From Telluria antibiotica (GTDB taxonomy: Bacteria > Pseudomonadota > Gammaproteobacteria > Burkholderiales > Burkholderiaceae_D): 64,000 bases of DNA. Within the stretch, counting starts at the first letter, position 1. Each line of letters opens with the position of its first letter. Positions 34,448-43,249 of the stretch are shown in pieces. The stretch lies in assembly GCF_011682055.1 (NCBI RefSeq), contig NZ_JAAQOM010000006.1, positions 62,001 to 126,000 of the forward strand. The letters run 5' to 3'. Position numbers and translations under genes: made by a program. The notes below the pieces were generated by a model. The model saw only the letters and a program-made list of their open reading frames with translations, was not told the DNA's origin and made no database searches.

Positions 34448-35761
34448 ATGGCCGACGTCGTCATCATCCTCGCCCTCATCCTGCTCAACGGTGTGTTCGC
34501 CATGTCCGAGCTCGCCGTTGTGTCCGCCAAGCGCCTGCGGCTGGAAAAGCTGGCGGCCGCGGGCAGCGCCGGCGCCCGCAGCGCGCTCGAGCTGCACGAA
34601 GACCCGACCCGCCTCCTGTCGACGGTGCAGGTCGGCATCACCCTCATCACCATCTTCAACGGCGCGTTCGGCGAAGCGTCGCTGACGACGCAGCTGGCAC
34701 CCGGCCTCGCCCGCATCGGCATGCCGGACGGCTATGCGCGCCCGGCCGCGCTGGTGGTCGTCGTCGCCGGCATCACGTTCGCGTCGATCGTGCTGGGCGA
34801 GCTGGTGCCAAAGCGCATCGCGATCCTGTACCCGGAACAGCTTGCGGCCGCCATGGCGCGGCCGCTGCACGTACTGTCGCGCCTCGCGCACCCGTTCGTG
34901 CGCCTGTTCGCGATGACGACGGACGGCATCATGGGCCTGCTCGGCATGCATCACAGCAAGGACGAGACGCCGACCGAGGAGGAAGTGACGGGCATGATCA
35001 AGGAAAGCGCGGATGCGGGCGTGTTCGAGAAGGCGGAGTACGACATCGCCGCGCGCGCGCTGCGCCTGGACGACTGGCACCTGCGCGCGCTGATGACGCC
35101 CCGCGTCGACCTCGACTGCCTCGACCTCGACCAGCCGCTCGACCGCAACCTCGAGCGCATCGCCGCGTCGCCGTACGGCCACTTTCCCGTGTACCGTGGC
35201 GACCGCTCGCAGGTGCTCGGCATCGTACGGGCGCGCAACCTGTTCGGCCAGGCGATCCGCGGCCAGTCGTTGCAGGGCATCGACATCGCGGCCGCCGTCG
35301 AGCCGATCCTGTATGTGCCGGACACGAGCAGCGCCATCGACTTGCTGGAGCAACTGAAGCAGGCGCGCACGGAACTCGCGCTGATCGTCGACGAATACGG
35401 CGACATCCAGGGCATGGTGACGCTGACGGACGTGATGACGGCGCTCGTCGGCGGCGTCGCGCCCCCGGTCGACCACGGCCAGCCGGATGCCGTCCGGCGC
35501 GAGGACGGCAGCTGGTTCGTGGACGGCAGCATGGTGCTCGACCGCTTCCGCCACTTGACGGGCGCCGCCGTCCGCTTTCCCGACGAGGACGGCGGCGCCT
35601 ACCACACCCTGGCCGGCTTCATGCTGTACCAGTTGGCCGTCATCCCCCGGACCGGCGACTGGCTGGACTGGGCCGGCTGGCGCTTCGAAGTGGCCGACAT
35701 GGACGGCAACCGTATCGACCGCCTGCTCGTCACCCCATCGCTACCCAAGGAGGAGCCATGA
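34448..35761 (+). CDS. Hemolysin-type CNNM/CBS membrane protein
   Basis: A 437-residue protein of the UPF0053/CorC-type family. The N-terminal CNNM transmembrane domain starts with LILLNGVFAMSELAVVSAKR and includes ELVPKRIAILYPE. Two CBS domains follow (about residues 210-330, RALMTPRVDLDCLDL and IVDEYGDIQGMVTLTD), then a C-terminal CorC_HlyC domain ending near WRFEVADMDGNRIDRLL. Relatives take part in magnesium/cobalt efflux; the hemolysin name is historical. The stop overlaps the ATG of the next gene (ATGA). Confidence 0.93.
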   Translation: MADVVIILALILLNGVFAMSELAVVSAKRLRLEKLAAAGSAGARSALELHEDPTRLLSTVQVGITLITIFNGAFGEASLTTQLAPGLARIGMPDGYARPAALVVVVAGITFASIVLGELVPKRIAILYPEQLAAAMARPLHVLSRLAHPFVRLFAMTTDGIMGLLGMHHSKDETPTEEEVTGMIKESADAGVFEKAEYDIAARALRLDDWHLRALMTPRVDLDCLDLDQPLDRNLERIAASPYGHFPVYRGDRSQVLGIVRARNLFGQAIRGQSLQGIDIAAAVEPILYVPDTSSAIDLLEQLKQARTELALIVDEYGDIQGMVTLTDVMTALVGGVAPPVDHGQPDAVRREDGSWFVDGSMVLDRFRHLTGAAVRFPDEDGGAYHTLAGFMLYQLAVIPRTGDWLDWAGWRFEVADMDGNRIDRLLVTPSLPKEEP

Positions 35762-36537
35762 CCCATCCCCGTTTCGCCGCCGCCCTGGCTTGCGCCCTGC
35801 TCGCCGCCGCCACGGCATCTGCCGCCCAGCGCACCCCACCGCCCACCGCACCCGCGGGGGCGCCCAAGGCGGCGGGCACGCGCGCGCTCGAGGCCGGCGC
35901 GAAGATCCTGCAAGGCAACGCACCGCTGGCCGGCTTCGACATCTACCTGGACGGATTTCATCCGATGAAGGACCATCCGGACATGCAGGTCGAAGCGCAC
36001 CACTTCTGCCGCCAGGTGAACGAAGACCTCGCGCAGTGCGCGCTGTTCGACGGCAATACGCGCACGGCGAACCTGACCGGGATCGAATACATCATTTCGG
36101 AAAAACTGTACGCCACGTTGCCGGCCGACGAGCGCCCCTACTGGCACCCGCACAACGGCGAAATCCTGAGCGGCCTCCTGGTCGCGCCCGGCCTGCCGGC
36201 GGCGGCCGAGCATGCGCTGATGGCGAAGAAGATGAACAGCTACGGCAAGACGTGGCATGTGTGGAACACGGGCGCAAACGGCAAGCCGGGCGACGCGCTG
36301 CCGCTGGGCGCGCCGATGCTGGGCTGGTCGTTCAACCGCGATGGCGAAGTCTTTCCCAGCGTGGTCGAGGAGCGCGACATCCGCATGAAAGTGCACACCG
36401 GCAGCAAGCGCAAGGCACGCGCGGACTTGAGGCCGCAAGCCCATCCGCAGGGCGGCGTCGATGCGCTGAAGGGAACATTCCAGCAGGCCACGCAAGACAT
36501 ACCGGGAGTCGTCGACAGCGCGGCGCCGGCGCGGTAG
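35758..36537 (+). CDS. Exported DUF1264 (OBAP-like) protein
   Basis: A 259-residue protein with a signal peptide (residues 1-22, ending ATASAAQ) and a DUF1264 domain. Recognisable stretches are GFDIYLDGFHPMKDHPDMQV, AHHFCRQVNEDLAQCALFDG and GIEYIISEKLYATLPADERP. The family is related to plant oil-body-associated proteins; its bacterial role is unknown. Two cysteines, CRQ and CALF, could pair in the periplasm. It is translationally coupled to the CNNM/CBS gene. Confidence 0.88.
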   Translation: MTHPRFAAALACALLAAATASAAQRTPPPTAPAGAPKAAGTRALEAGAKILQGNAPLAGFDIYLDGFHPMKDHPDMQVEAHHFCRQVNEDLAQCALFDGNTRTANLTGIEYIISEKLYATLPADERPYWHPHNGEILSGLLVAPGLPAAAEHALMAKKMNSYGKTWHVWNTGANGKPGDALPLGAPMLGWSFNRDGEVFPSVVEERDIRMKVHTGSKRKARADLRPQAHPQGGVDALKGTFQQATQDIPGVVDSAAPAR

Positions 36538-36564
36538 ATTGGGGTCTTCACAGGAGGACTGATC

Positions 36565-36999
36565 ATGCGCATCGACTGGCTGCATTTCACGCCGTGGGCG
36601 TCCTTAACCGGCGGCATCCTCATCGGGCTGGCAACGGCCCTGCTGCTGCTCGCGAATGGCCGCGTCGCCGGTGTCAGCGGCATCCTCGGCGGCTTGCTGC
36701 GTCCGGCGCGCGGCGACGTCGCGTGGCGTGTCGCATTCGTGCTCGGGCTGTTCGTCGCACCCATCGTCTGGCTGGCGATGCGCGCGATGCCGCCCGCACA
36801 GATCGACCATTCCCCGGCGCTGCTCGCGCTCGGCGGGCTGCTCGTCGGCGTGGGCACGCGGTTCGGGTCCGGCTGCACGAGCGGCCATGGCGTGTGCGGC
36901 GTCGCCCGGCTGTCTCCGCGCTCGCTGCTGGCGACGGCGTGTTTCATGGCGGCCGGCTTCGTCACCGTGTTCGTCGTGCGCCACGTGCTGGGGCGCTGA
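36565..36999 (+). CDS. YeeE/YedE family half-transporter (first)
   Basis: A 144-residue membrane protein with four hydrophobic segments and the YeeE/YedE (DUF395) signature GTRFGSGCTSGHGVCGVARL (about residues 95-114), whose cysteines are proposed to pass sulfur species such as thiosulfate or persulfide. It is the N-terminal half of a transporter that is a single chain in other bacteria. The ribosome binding site AGGAGG is 7 bases from the ATG. It forms a cassette with the second half and a persulfide-dioxygenase-like enzyme. Confidence 0.92.
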   Translation: MRIDWLHFTPWASLTGGILIGLATALLLLANGRVAGVSGILGGLLRPARGDVAWRVAFVLGLFVAPIVWLAMRAMPPAQIDHSPALLALGGLLVGVGTRFGSGCTSGHGVCGVARLSPRSLLATACFMAAGFVTVFVVRHVLGR

Positions 37000-37009
37000 G
37001 GAGGCCGCG

Positions 37010-37480
37010 ATGAACCTCGTCACCGCCTTCCTCGCCGGCCTGCTGTTCGGGGGCGGCCTGATCCTGTCCGGCATGAGCAACCCTGCCAAGGTGCTGGCCT
37101 TCCTCGACGTGGCGGGCCAGTGGGACCCGTCGCTGTTGTTCGTCATGCTGGGCGCCGTGCTCGTGGCCGCCGTCGCGTTCCGCGTCGCGCGCACGCGCGT
37201 GCGGCCGCTGTTCGGCAGCGCCATCCATGTGCCGGGCGCGGGCCGGATCGACGTGCCGCTCGTGCTGGGCAGCGTGACGTTCGGCGTCGGCTGGGGCCTC
37301 GTCGGCTATTGCCCGGGACCGGCGCTGACCGCGCTCGCCGTGGGCGGCCGTTCGACCTTGCTGTTCGTTGCGGCGATGGTGGCGGGCATGGCCATCTTCG
37401 AAACGGTCGAGCGGATCCGCGCCGGTATCGGCACGCACGGCGGCGCTGCCCACGCCGCGGCGGGCCCGCCAGGAGATTGA
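37010..37480 (+). CDS. YeeE/YedE family half-transporter (second, DUF6691)
   Basis: A 156-residue membrane protein with four hydrophobic segments. The first carries GLLFGGGLILSGMSNPAKVL and the last region GWGLVGYCPGPALTALAVGG, both DUF6691/YeeE signatures; the lone cysteine lies in YCPGP. It complements the previous protein to form a full sulfur-compound transporter. It starts 10 bp after it and stops directly before the metallo-hydrolase gene. Confidence 0.92.
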   Translation: MNLVTAFLAGLLFGGGLILSGMSNPAKVLAFLDVAGQWDPSLLFVMLGAVLVAAVAFRVARTRVRPLFGSAIHVPGAGRIDVPLVLGSVTFGVGWGLVGYCPGPALTALAVGGRSTLLFVAAMVAGMAIFETVERIRAGIGTHGGAAHAAAGPPGD

Positions 37481-38182
37481 ATGCAGACAAATCCCATCCA
37501 GCTGTTCGACACGGCGTCGTCGACGTACACCTACATCCTCGCCGGTCCGGGCGGCGACGGGGCCGTCATCATCGACCCCGTCGACCATCATTGCGAACGC
37601 GACCTCGCCCACCTCGCGCGCCTGGGGCTGCGGCTCGACTACGTCATCGAGACGCACGTCCACGCCGACCACGTCACGTCGGCCGGCCGCCTGCACCAGC
37701 TGACGGGCGCGCACACGGCCGCGCCGAGCGGATGCGGCGTACCGTCAGCGGAACTCCAGCTGCACGACGGCGACGTCATCCGCTTCGGCGCCGGCGAGAC
37801 GATCACCGTGCTGCACACGCCGGGCCACACGGCCGGCCATATGTCGTACGTCTGGCGCGACAATGTGTTCACGGGCGACACCCTGCTGATCGGCGGCTGC
37901 GGCCGCACCGACTTTCAAGGCGGCAGCTCGGCCGCGCTGTACGACAGCATCACCGCTACCCTGTTCGCGTTGCCCGACACGACGCGCGTGTGGCCCGCAC
38001 ACGACTACAACGGCCAGGCCGTGACGACGATCGGCTGGGAAAAGGCGCACAACGCGCGGGTCGTCGGCCGCAGCCGCGACGAATTCATCGCCTTGATGGA
38101 CAACCTGCACCTGCCGCAGCCGAAGCTGATCGACATTGCGGTGCCCGCGAACCGGAATCTCGGGTTGCCGCACGGCGGTTGA
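37481..38182 (+). CDS. MBL-fold hydrolase, persulfide dioxygenase-like (ETHE1/Blh type)
   Basis: A 233-residue metallo-beta-lactamase-fold enzyme with the metal motif THVHADH (about residues 56-62), a second His in LHTPGHTAGHMSY and an Asp in FTGDTLLIGGCGRTDF. These features match ETHE1/Blh persulfide dioxygenases, which oxidise glutathione persulfide to sulfite. It has no rhodanese domain. Its ATG follows the YeeE stop directly. Together the three genes look like a sulfide-detoxification cassette, although the usual BigR repressor gene is not next to it. Confidence 0.9.
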   Translation: MQTNPIQLFDTASSTYTYILAGPGGDGAVIIDPVDHHCERDLAHLARLGLRLDYVIETHVHADHVTSAGRLHQLTGAHTAAPSGCGVPSAELQLHDGDVIRFGAGETITVLHTPGHTAGHMSYVWRDNVFTGDTLLIGGCGRTDFQGGSSAALYDSITATLFALPDTTRVWPAHDYNGQAVTTIGWEKAHNARVVGRSRDEFIALMDNLHLPQPKLIDIAVPANRNLGLPHGG

Positions 38183-38197
38183 TCGCCGCGGCGCCCG

Positions 38198-40804
38198 TCA
38201 CAACTGGCCGTTGCGTTGGCGGTGCAGCCGGAACGCGTCGCGGATATTCCTGACGAGCTCGCCATCGTCCCACGGCGTCGTCATGAACTTGAAGAGTTCG
38301 CCCTGGTTCACGCTGTCCGTGACCGCAGCGAGATCGGTGTGTCCCGACAGGATGATGCGGATCGTGTCCGGATAGAGTTCCCTGACGATGCCCATGAACT
38401 GGGTGCCCGACATGCCGGGCATGTCCTGGTCGGCCACGATGACCCGCACCTTGTTCAACGCGAGCAGGTCGAAACCTTCCTGCCCGCTGCTTGCCGTCAG
38501 CACGCGGTAGCCTTCCCGCTGCAGCAGCCGGCGCAGGATCGCCAGGTTGCCGGCGTCATCATCGACGATGAGCAAGGTATCGTCGTCGACCTGGTCCCCC
38601 AGCATCAGCTGCATCTTGTGGACGAGCATCACTTCGAACTGAGCGGCCGGCACCGCCTCGGTGACGTAGAACCCCTGGATCTCGTCGCAGCGGCGCCTGC
38701 GCAGGAATTGCAACTGCCCTTCCGTTTCGATGCCTTCCGCGACCACGCGCAGGTGCAGGCTGTGCGCCATCGCGATGATCGCGGTCGCGATCGCCGCATT
38801 CCCCGTATTCGAATTCACGTCGCGGATGAACGCCCGATCGATCTTGACAACGTCGAACGGAAAACGCTGCAAGTGGGCGAGCGACGAGTGGCCGGTGCCG
38901 AAGTCGTCCAGCGACAACTGGATGCCCAGCGCCTTCAAGGCCTGCAAATGGGTTGCCGCCGTCTCCACGTCGTGCATCACCATGGACTCCGTCAGTTCGA
39001 GCTCCACATGGTGGGCAGGCAGTTGATGCCGGGCCAGCGCAGCGCTGACCTTTTGCACGATCTTCAGGTTCTTGAGCTGGGCTGCCGACAGGTTGACCGC
39101 GATGGGCACGATGGCCAGCTGGCGTTCCAGCCAGCTGGCCTGTTGCGCGCAGACGGTGTCGAGCACCCAGTCGCCGATCGGCTCGATCAGCCCGACCTCT
39201 TCCGCCAGCGGAATGAAGGTGCCGGGATACACGAGGCCGCGGCGCGGATGCTGCCAGCGGATCAGCGCTTCGGCGCTGACGATGCGTCCGCTCAGCAGGT
39301 CGACGCGCGGCTGGTAGTGCACGACGAATTCCTGCGCGTCGAGGGCGTGCTGCAGCTCCGATTCCAGCGCGAGCCTGGAGGCGTGCGCGGCGTTCATCGC
39401 CGGCGAGTAGTACAGATACGACTTGCCCAGTCGCTTGGCACTTTGCAAGGCCGCTTCCGCGTGCTTGAGCAGCTTTTCGGCATCGCCGCCATCGCGCGGG
39501 AACAGGGCCAATCCGGCGCGTGCGTGGATGCGCGCCTCATGCGGGTCCAGTTTGAAGTGCTGATTGATCGTCGCCAGAACAGCTTCTTCGACGATGTTTT
39601 CAAGATCGGCGTCGTGCGCCAGTTCGGCGATCGCGATGGCAAACGTGGCGCCCCCGATCCTGGCGAGGCTGGCGCCGCTCGGGAGTACCTCGTCGAGCCG
39701 CCGCGCGACCTGCTTCAACAGGGCATCGCCCGCGTGACGTCCGAGCGCATCGTTCAATTGCGTGAAGCGGTCAATGTTGACGACGACCGTGCCGATACCC
39801 TGTCCGGGTTGCGCCGCATGGATGAACTGCGCGAGCCGGTCCTCGAACAGCCTGCCGTTCGCGAGTCCCGTCAGCACGTCGTAATACGCCAGGTAACTGA
39901 GCCGCTCCTTGTTGTCGATGAACTGCAATGCGAAGTCGAGGTCGCCGACCAGGTCGTCGAGGAGCTTGAGTTCTTCCGCGTCGAAGAAGCCGACGGTATC
40001 GGCGACGAACACCATCACCGCGTCGACACGGCCCCCCGACGACAGCGGCATCGCGGCGATGGCACGATGTCCTTCCTCGAGTATGTCCTGCGCGATCGCC
40101 GCCAGGCTGGGGTCCGTCGACACGTCGTTGCAGATCACGACGCGGCCTTCGCGCGCGGCCACGCAGGCCGGCCTCATGCTGTCGGGGCCGTCGGTGCGCA
40201 GCGTGAGGCGCACCCGGTCGACGTTGCGTCGTTCGCTGCCGTACCATGAGACCACGCGCCCGTCGACGGTGCCGGGATCGAGCACGCCGATCCAGGCCGT
40301 CTTGAACGCGCCGTCGTGCACGGCGATGCGGCACACTTCGTCGAACAACGCATCACGCGTATGGATGCGGGTGATGGCGGCGTTGATGCCGCTCGACACG
40401 GCATAGATCCGGCTGAGGCGCATGATCTTGTCGTGCGCGGCGAGCCGCTCCGTGACGTCGTGGGCCAGCACGAACCGGCAAGCCCGTTCGTTGAACCACA
40501 GCGGATGCGACGTGATCTCCACGTCGATCAATGCGCCGTCCTTCTTCACATGCTGCCAGATTCCGGACTTCTCGATACTCGGCACCGACGGCTGCCGCAG
40601 GTTCTCGTTCAGGCGCAGCTGTTCTTCCGGCGGCCTGATGTCGTGCAGCGTCATGGCCAGGAATTCGGCCTCCGAATACCCGTAATGCACGATTGCCGCC
40701 GCATTGACGGCCACGAACCGGAATGTCTCGAGGTCGTAGACCCACATCGGTACGGGATGCGCATAAAACAGCGCGGCAAATCCGGCATCGGAAGGTTGAA
40801 TCAT
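38198..40804 (-). CDS. PAS-GAF-GGDEF(degenerate)-EAL-REC protein
   Basis: An 868-residue cytoplasmic signalling protein. Order: PAS (about 10-120), GAF (about 145-290), GGDEF-like (about 305-460), EAL (about 475-720), and a receiver domain at the C-terminus (about 745-868). The GGDEF motif is RIGGATFAIA, so diguanylate cyclase activity is probably lost. The EAL site is complete (SAEALIRWQHP, ELTESMVMHD, DDFGTGHSS, VVKIDRAFIRD), so it should hydrolyse cyclic-di-GMP. The receiver has LIVDDDAGN, Asp in VIVADQDMPG and Lys-free TTPWDDGE near the usual lysine. The start at 40804 has GAGGTGAG upstream; a longer frame to 40885 does not. Confidence 0.92.
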   Translation of the reverse strand: MIQPSDAGFAALFYAHPVPMWVYDLETFRFVAVNAAAIVHYGYSEAEFLAMTLHDIRPPEEQLRLNENLRQPSVPSIEKSGIWQHVKKDGALIDVEITSHPLWFNERACRFVLAHDVTERLAAHDKIMRLSRIYAVSSGINAAITRIHTRDALFDEVCRIAVHDGAFKTAWIGVLDPGTVDGRVVSWYGSERRNVDRVRLTLRTDGPDSMRPACVAAREGRVVICNDVSTDPSLAAIAQDILEEGHRAIAAMPLSSGGRVDAVMVFVADTVGFFDAEELKLLDDLVGDLDFALQFIDNKERLSYLAYYDVLTGLANGRLFEDRLAQFIHAAQPGQGIGTVVVNIDRFTQLNDALGRHAGDALLKQVARRLDEVLPSGASLARIGGATFAIAIAELAHDADLENIVEEAVLATINQHFKLDPHEARIHARAGLALFPRDGGDAEKLLKHAEAALQSAKRLGKSYLYYSPAMNAAHASRLALESELQHALDAQEFVVHYQPRVDLLSGRIVSAEALIRWQHPRRGLVYPGTFIPLAEEVGLIEPIGDWVLDTVCAQQASWLERQLAIVPIAVNLSAAQLKNLKIVQKVSAALARHQLPAHHVELELTESMVMHDVETAATHLQALKALGIQLSLDDFGTGHSSLAHLQRFPFDVVKIDRAFIRDVNSNTGNAAIATAIIAMAHSLHLRVVAEGIETEGQLQFLRRRRCDEIQGFYVTEAVPAAQFEVMLVHKMQLMLGDQVDDDTLLIVDDDAGNLAILRRLLQREGYRVLTASSGQEGFDLLALNKVRVIVADQDMPGMSGTQFMGIVRELYPDTIRIILSGHTDLAAVTDSVNQGELFKFMTTPWDDGELVRNIRDAFRLHRQRNGQL

Positions 40805-40953
40805 GACATTCTCACCTCGGAGGTTCGTCGTCCGGCCCAGAGACGAATTCGCATTAAGAGTGCTTAATTTAAAGCATGTTTGCAAGTTATTTGTGACAAT
40901 TCCCCGCTGGCTCCGTTTGCTTTAGAATCCTTGTCTTTTAGCAAGCGGACATC

Positions 40954-42324
40954 ATGGCCTCCGACGACACCCAACTGCACCGCGGCCTCAAGAGCCGGCA
41001 CATCCAATTGATGGCCCTCGGCGGCGCCATCGGCACGGGCCTCTTCCTCGGCGTCGCGGAGACCGTCCGGCTGGCCGGACCGTCCGTGTTGCTAGGCTAC
41101 GCCATTGCGGGCCTGATCGCTTTTCTGATCATGCGCCAGCTGTCCGAGATGATGGTCGACGAACCGGTCGCCGGCTCGTTCGGCCACTTCGCAGACAAAT
41201 ACTGCGGCCGCTTCGCGGGCTTCGTCTCCGGCTGGAACTATTGGGTGCTGTACGTGCTCGTCAGCATGGCGGAACTGTCGGCCGTCGGCATCTACGTGCA
41301 GTACTGGTTCCCGCACGTGCCCACGTGGGTGTCGGCGCTCGGCTGCTTCCTGCTGGCGAACGGCATCAGCCTGATCAACGTACGGGCGTTCGGCGAGAGC
41401 GAGTTCTGGTTTTCCGTCATCAAGGTGGCCGCCATCGTCGCGATGATCGTCTACGGCGTGTTCCTGCTGGCGAGCGGCGGCGCCGGGCCGCAGGCGTCCG
41501 TCGCCAACCTGTGGACGCACGGCGGCTTCTTCGCGCACGGCATCAAGGGCCTCGTGATGTCGATGGCCATCATCATGTTCTCGTTCGGCGGGCTGGAAGT
41601 CATCGGCATCACGGCGGCCGAGGCGGCCGATCCGGCGCGCTCGATCCCGCGCGCGACGAACCAGACGCTGTGGCGCATCCTCGTGTTCTACGTCGGCGCT
41701 CTGGCCGTGCTGCTGGCGCTGTACCCGTGGGACCAGATCGTACCGGGCGCGAGCCCGTTCGTCCTCATCTTCAAGGCGCTGGACGCCGGCATCGTCGCGC
41801 ACGTGCTGAACGTCGTCGTGCTGACGGCCGCGCTGTCCGTCTACAACAGCTGCGTGTACTCGAACAGCCGCATGCTGTACGGCCTCGCGGTGCAGGGCCA
41901 CGCGCCGCGCGCGCTGCTGCGCGTGAACGCGCGCGGGGTGCCGCTCACGTCGCTGGGCGTGTCGGCCGTCGCCACCGCGCTGTGCGTCGGCGTGAACTAT
42001 GCCGTGCCGGGCAAGGCGCTGGGCCTGCTGATGGGCCTCGCCGTCGCCGGCATGCTCATCAACTGGGCGATGATCAGCTGGAGCCATCTGCGCTTCCGCG
42101 CCGCCAAGCGGGCGGCCGGGGTGCCGACGGCGTTCCCGAGCCCTTTGTATCCGCTGACGAACTGGGTGTGCCTCGTGTACCTCGCGGGCATCGTCGCCAT
42201 CATGTATGCGACGCCCGACCTGCGTCCGTCCGTGTGGATGATCCCGGCGTGGCTCGTCGTGCTGGCAGCGGGCTACCGCGTCGCCGAGGGACGGCGCGCG
42301 CGCGTTGCGCGGGTCGCTTCCTGA
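40954..42324 (+). CDS. Amino acid permease (APC family, AroP/ProY-like)
   Basis: A 456-residue inner-membrane symporter with 12 predicted helices. The N-terminal motif RGLKSRHIQLMALGGAIGTG is typical of the AAT (amino acid transporter) branch, which includes the aromatic, proline and D-alanine permeases. Later motifs are SFGGLEVIGITAAEAADPAR and YNSCVYSNSRMLYGLA. The exact substrate cannot be told. It is divergent from the EAL protein, 149 bp apart, with a TTTAGAAT-like -10 sequence at 40920-40927 upstream. Confidence 0.93.
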   Translation: MASDDTQLHRGLKSRHIQLMALGGAIGTGLFLGVAETVRLAGPSVLLGYAIAGLIAFLIMRQLSEMMVDEPVAGSFGHFADKYCGRFAGFVSGWNYWVLYVLVSMAELSAVGIYVQYWFPHVPTWVSALGCFLLANGISLINVRAFGESEFWFSVIKVAAIVAMIVYGVFLLASGGAGPQASVANLWTHGGFFAHGIKGLVMSMAIIMFSFGGLEVIGITAAEAADPARSIPRATNQTLWRILVFYVGALAVLLALYPWDQIVPGASPFVLIFKALDAGIVAHVLNVVVLTAALSVYNSCVYSNSRMLYGLAVQGHAPRALLRVNARGVPLTSLGVSAVATALCVGVNYAVPGKALGLLMGLAVAGMLINWAMISWSHLRFRAAKRAAGVPTAFPSPLYPLTNWVCLVYLAGIVAIMYATPDLRPSVWMIPAWLVVLAAGYRVAEGRRARVARVAS

Positions 42325-42419
42325 CGCCGACGGCGGCGCTGCCGGCGCGCGTATCGTGCGGGACGAATGGTACACTTCCCTGATCACGAACCGCGAACTG
42401 CAACCACTGCGAGCCCGGC

Positions 42420-42686
42420 ATGGAACAACAGGCATTTCTCGATACCTTGAAGGCGGAAGGCTATGCGGAACCCGTCCGCGTCCACCGCGAACCGAACGGC
42501 AGCCTCGCCGACCACGCCCATCCGTTCGAGGCGAAGGCGCTGATTCTCGCCGGTGAGATCCGCATCCACGCGGGCGGCGAGATCAAGATCTACCGCGCGG
42601 GCGACGTGTTCCACCTGCGCCGCGCCGAGCCCCACCGGGAAAGCTACGGGCCCGAGGGCGTCGACTACCTGTCCGGGCGGCGCTAG
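42420..42686 (+). CDS. Small cupin domain protein
   Basis: An 88-residue single cupin fold. The HAHPFEAKALILAGEIRIHA stretch and HLRRAEPHRESYG show the two cupin motifs, with possible metal-ligand His residues (H33, H35 and H69-type positions). Too short and general to name a function. Its 3' end overlaps the converging hypothetical gene by 4 bp. Confidence 0.85.
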   Translation: MEQQAFLDTLKAEGYAEPVRVHREPNGSLADHAHPFEAKALILAGEIRIHAGGEIKIYRAGDVFHLRRAEPHRESYGPEGVDYLSGRR

Positions 42687-43228
42687 ACGCGCGTTTCCTT
42701 GCGCGTCGCGCACTCGTCCGCAAGCACGAGCACGGGCGGCGTGCCGGCCGCGCGGAACACGACGGCGAAGCAGTCGAACCAGTCCTGCGGGTCGGGACAG
42801 CCATCCTCCAGCATGGCGCGGTATTCGTCCTCGGCCTGGTACGCGTAGGTGACGATCACCTCCCCGGCCGCCGTGCCGAACCACGCCTCGTCGTCCGCAT
42901 CCGGGCGCACACCGTGGCCGTGGCGGCCGTTCCAGCCGTGCACGGCCGGGTCGAACAACAGCACTTCGCGCCCGCACACGGGGCACGCCGCGTACACGGG
43001 GGCGACGGGCGCCGTCACCATCCTGCGGCCGAACAGCCCGCGCCGCTCGCGCCGCCGCGCCGTGCGCAGCTTCAGCTCCCAGCTGCCGCACGGGCAGCCC
43101 AGCCGCCGGGCGACGACGTCCGGACCATGCGGCAGCCCGCGCACGGCGGGGACGGCGACGTTGGCCAGCATGAACGGCGCCAGGTTGGCGGGGATGCGGG
43201 CACCGAGCAGGGCGATCAGGTCCGACAC
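42683..43228 (-). CDS. Hypothetical protein with paired cysteine motifs
   Basis: A 181-residue soluble protein not recognised as a named family. Two cysteine pairs, GCPCGSW (about residue 45) and ACPVCGREVLL (about 83), could form a zinc ribbon. The C-terminal half carries an acidic stretch (QAEDEYRAMLEDGCPDPQDW). There is no signal peptide. It is read leftward just after the cysteine-synthase-family gene, 21 bp away, and may be cotranscribed with it. Coding is supported by codon pattern and lack of overlap with other genes. Confidence 0.7.
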   Translation of the reverse strand: MSDLIALLGARIPANLAPFMLANVAVPAVRGLPHGPDVVARRLGCPCGSWELKLRTARRRERRGLFGRRMVTAPVAPVYAACPVCGREVLLFDPAVHGWNGRHGHGVRPDADDEAWFGTAAGEVIVTYAYQAEDEYRAMLEDGCPDPQDWFDCFAVVFRAAGTPPVLVLADECATRKETRV

Positions 43229-43249
43229 GGTCAGGTCCGATATCAGGAA

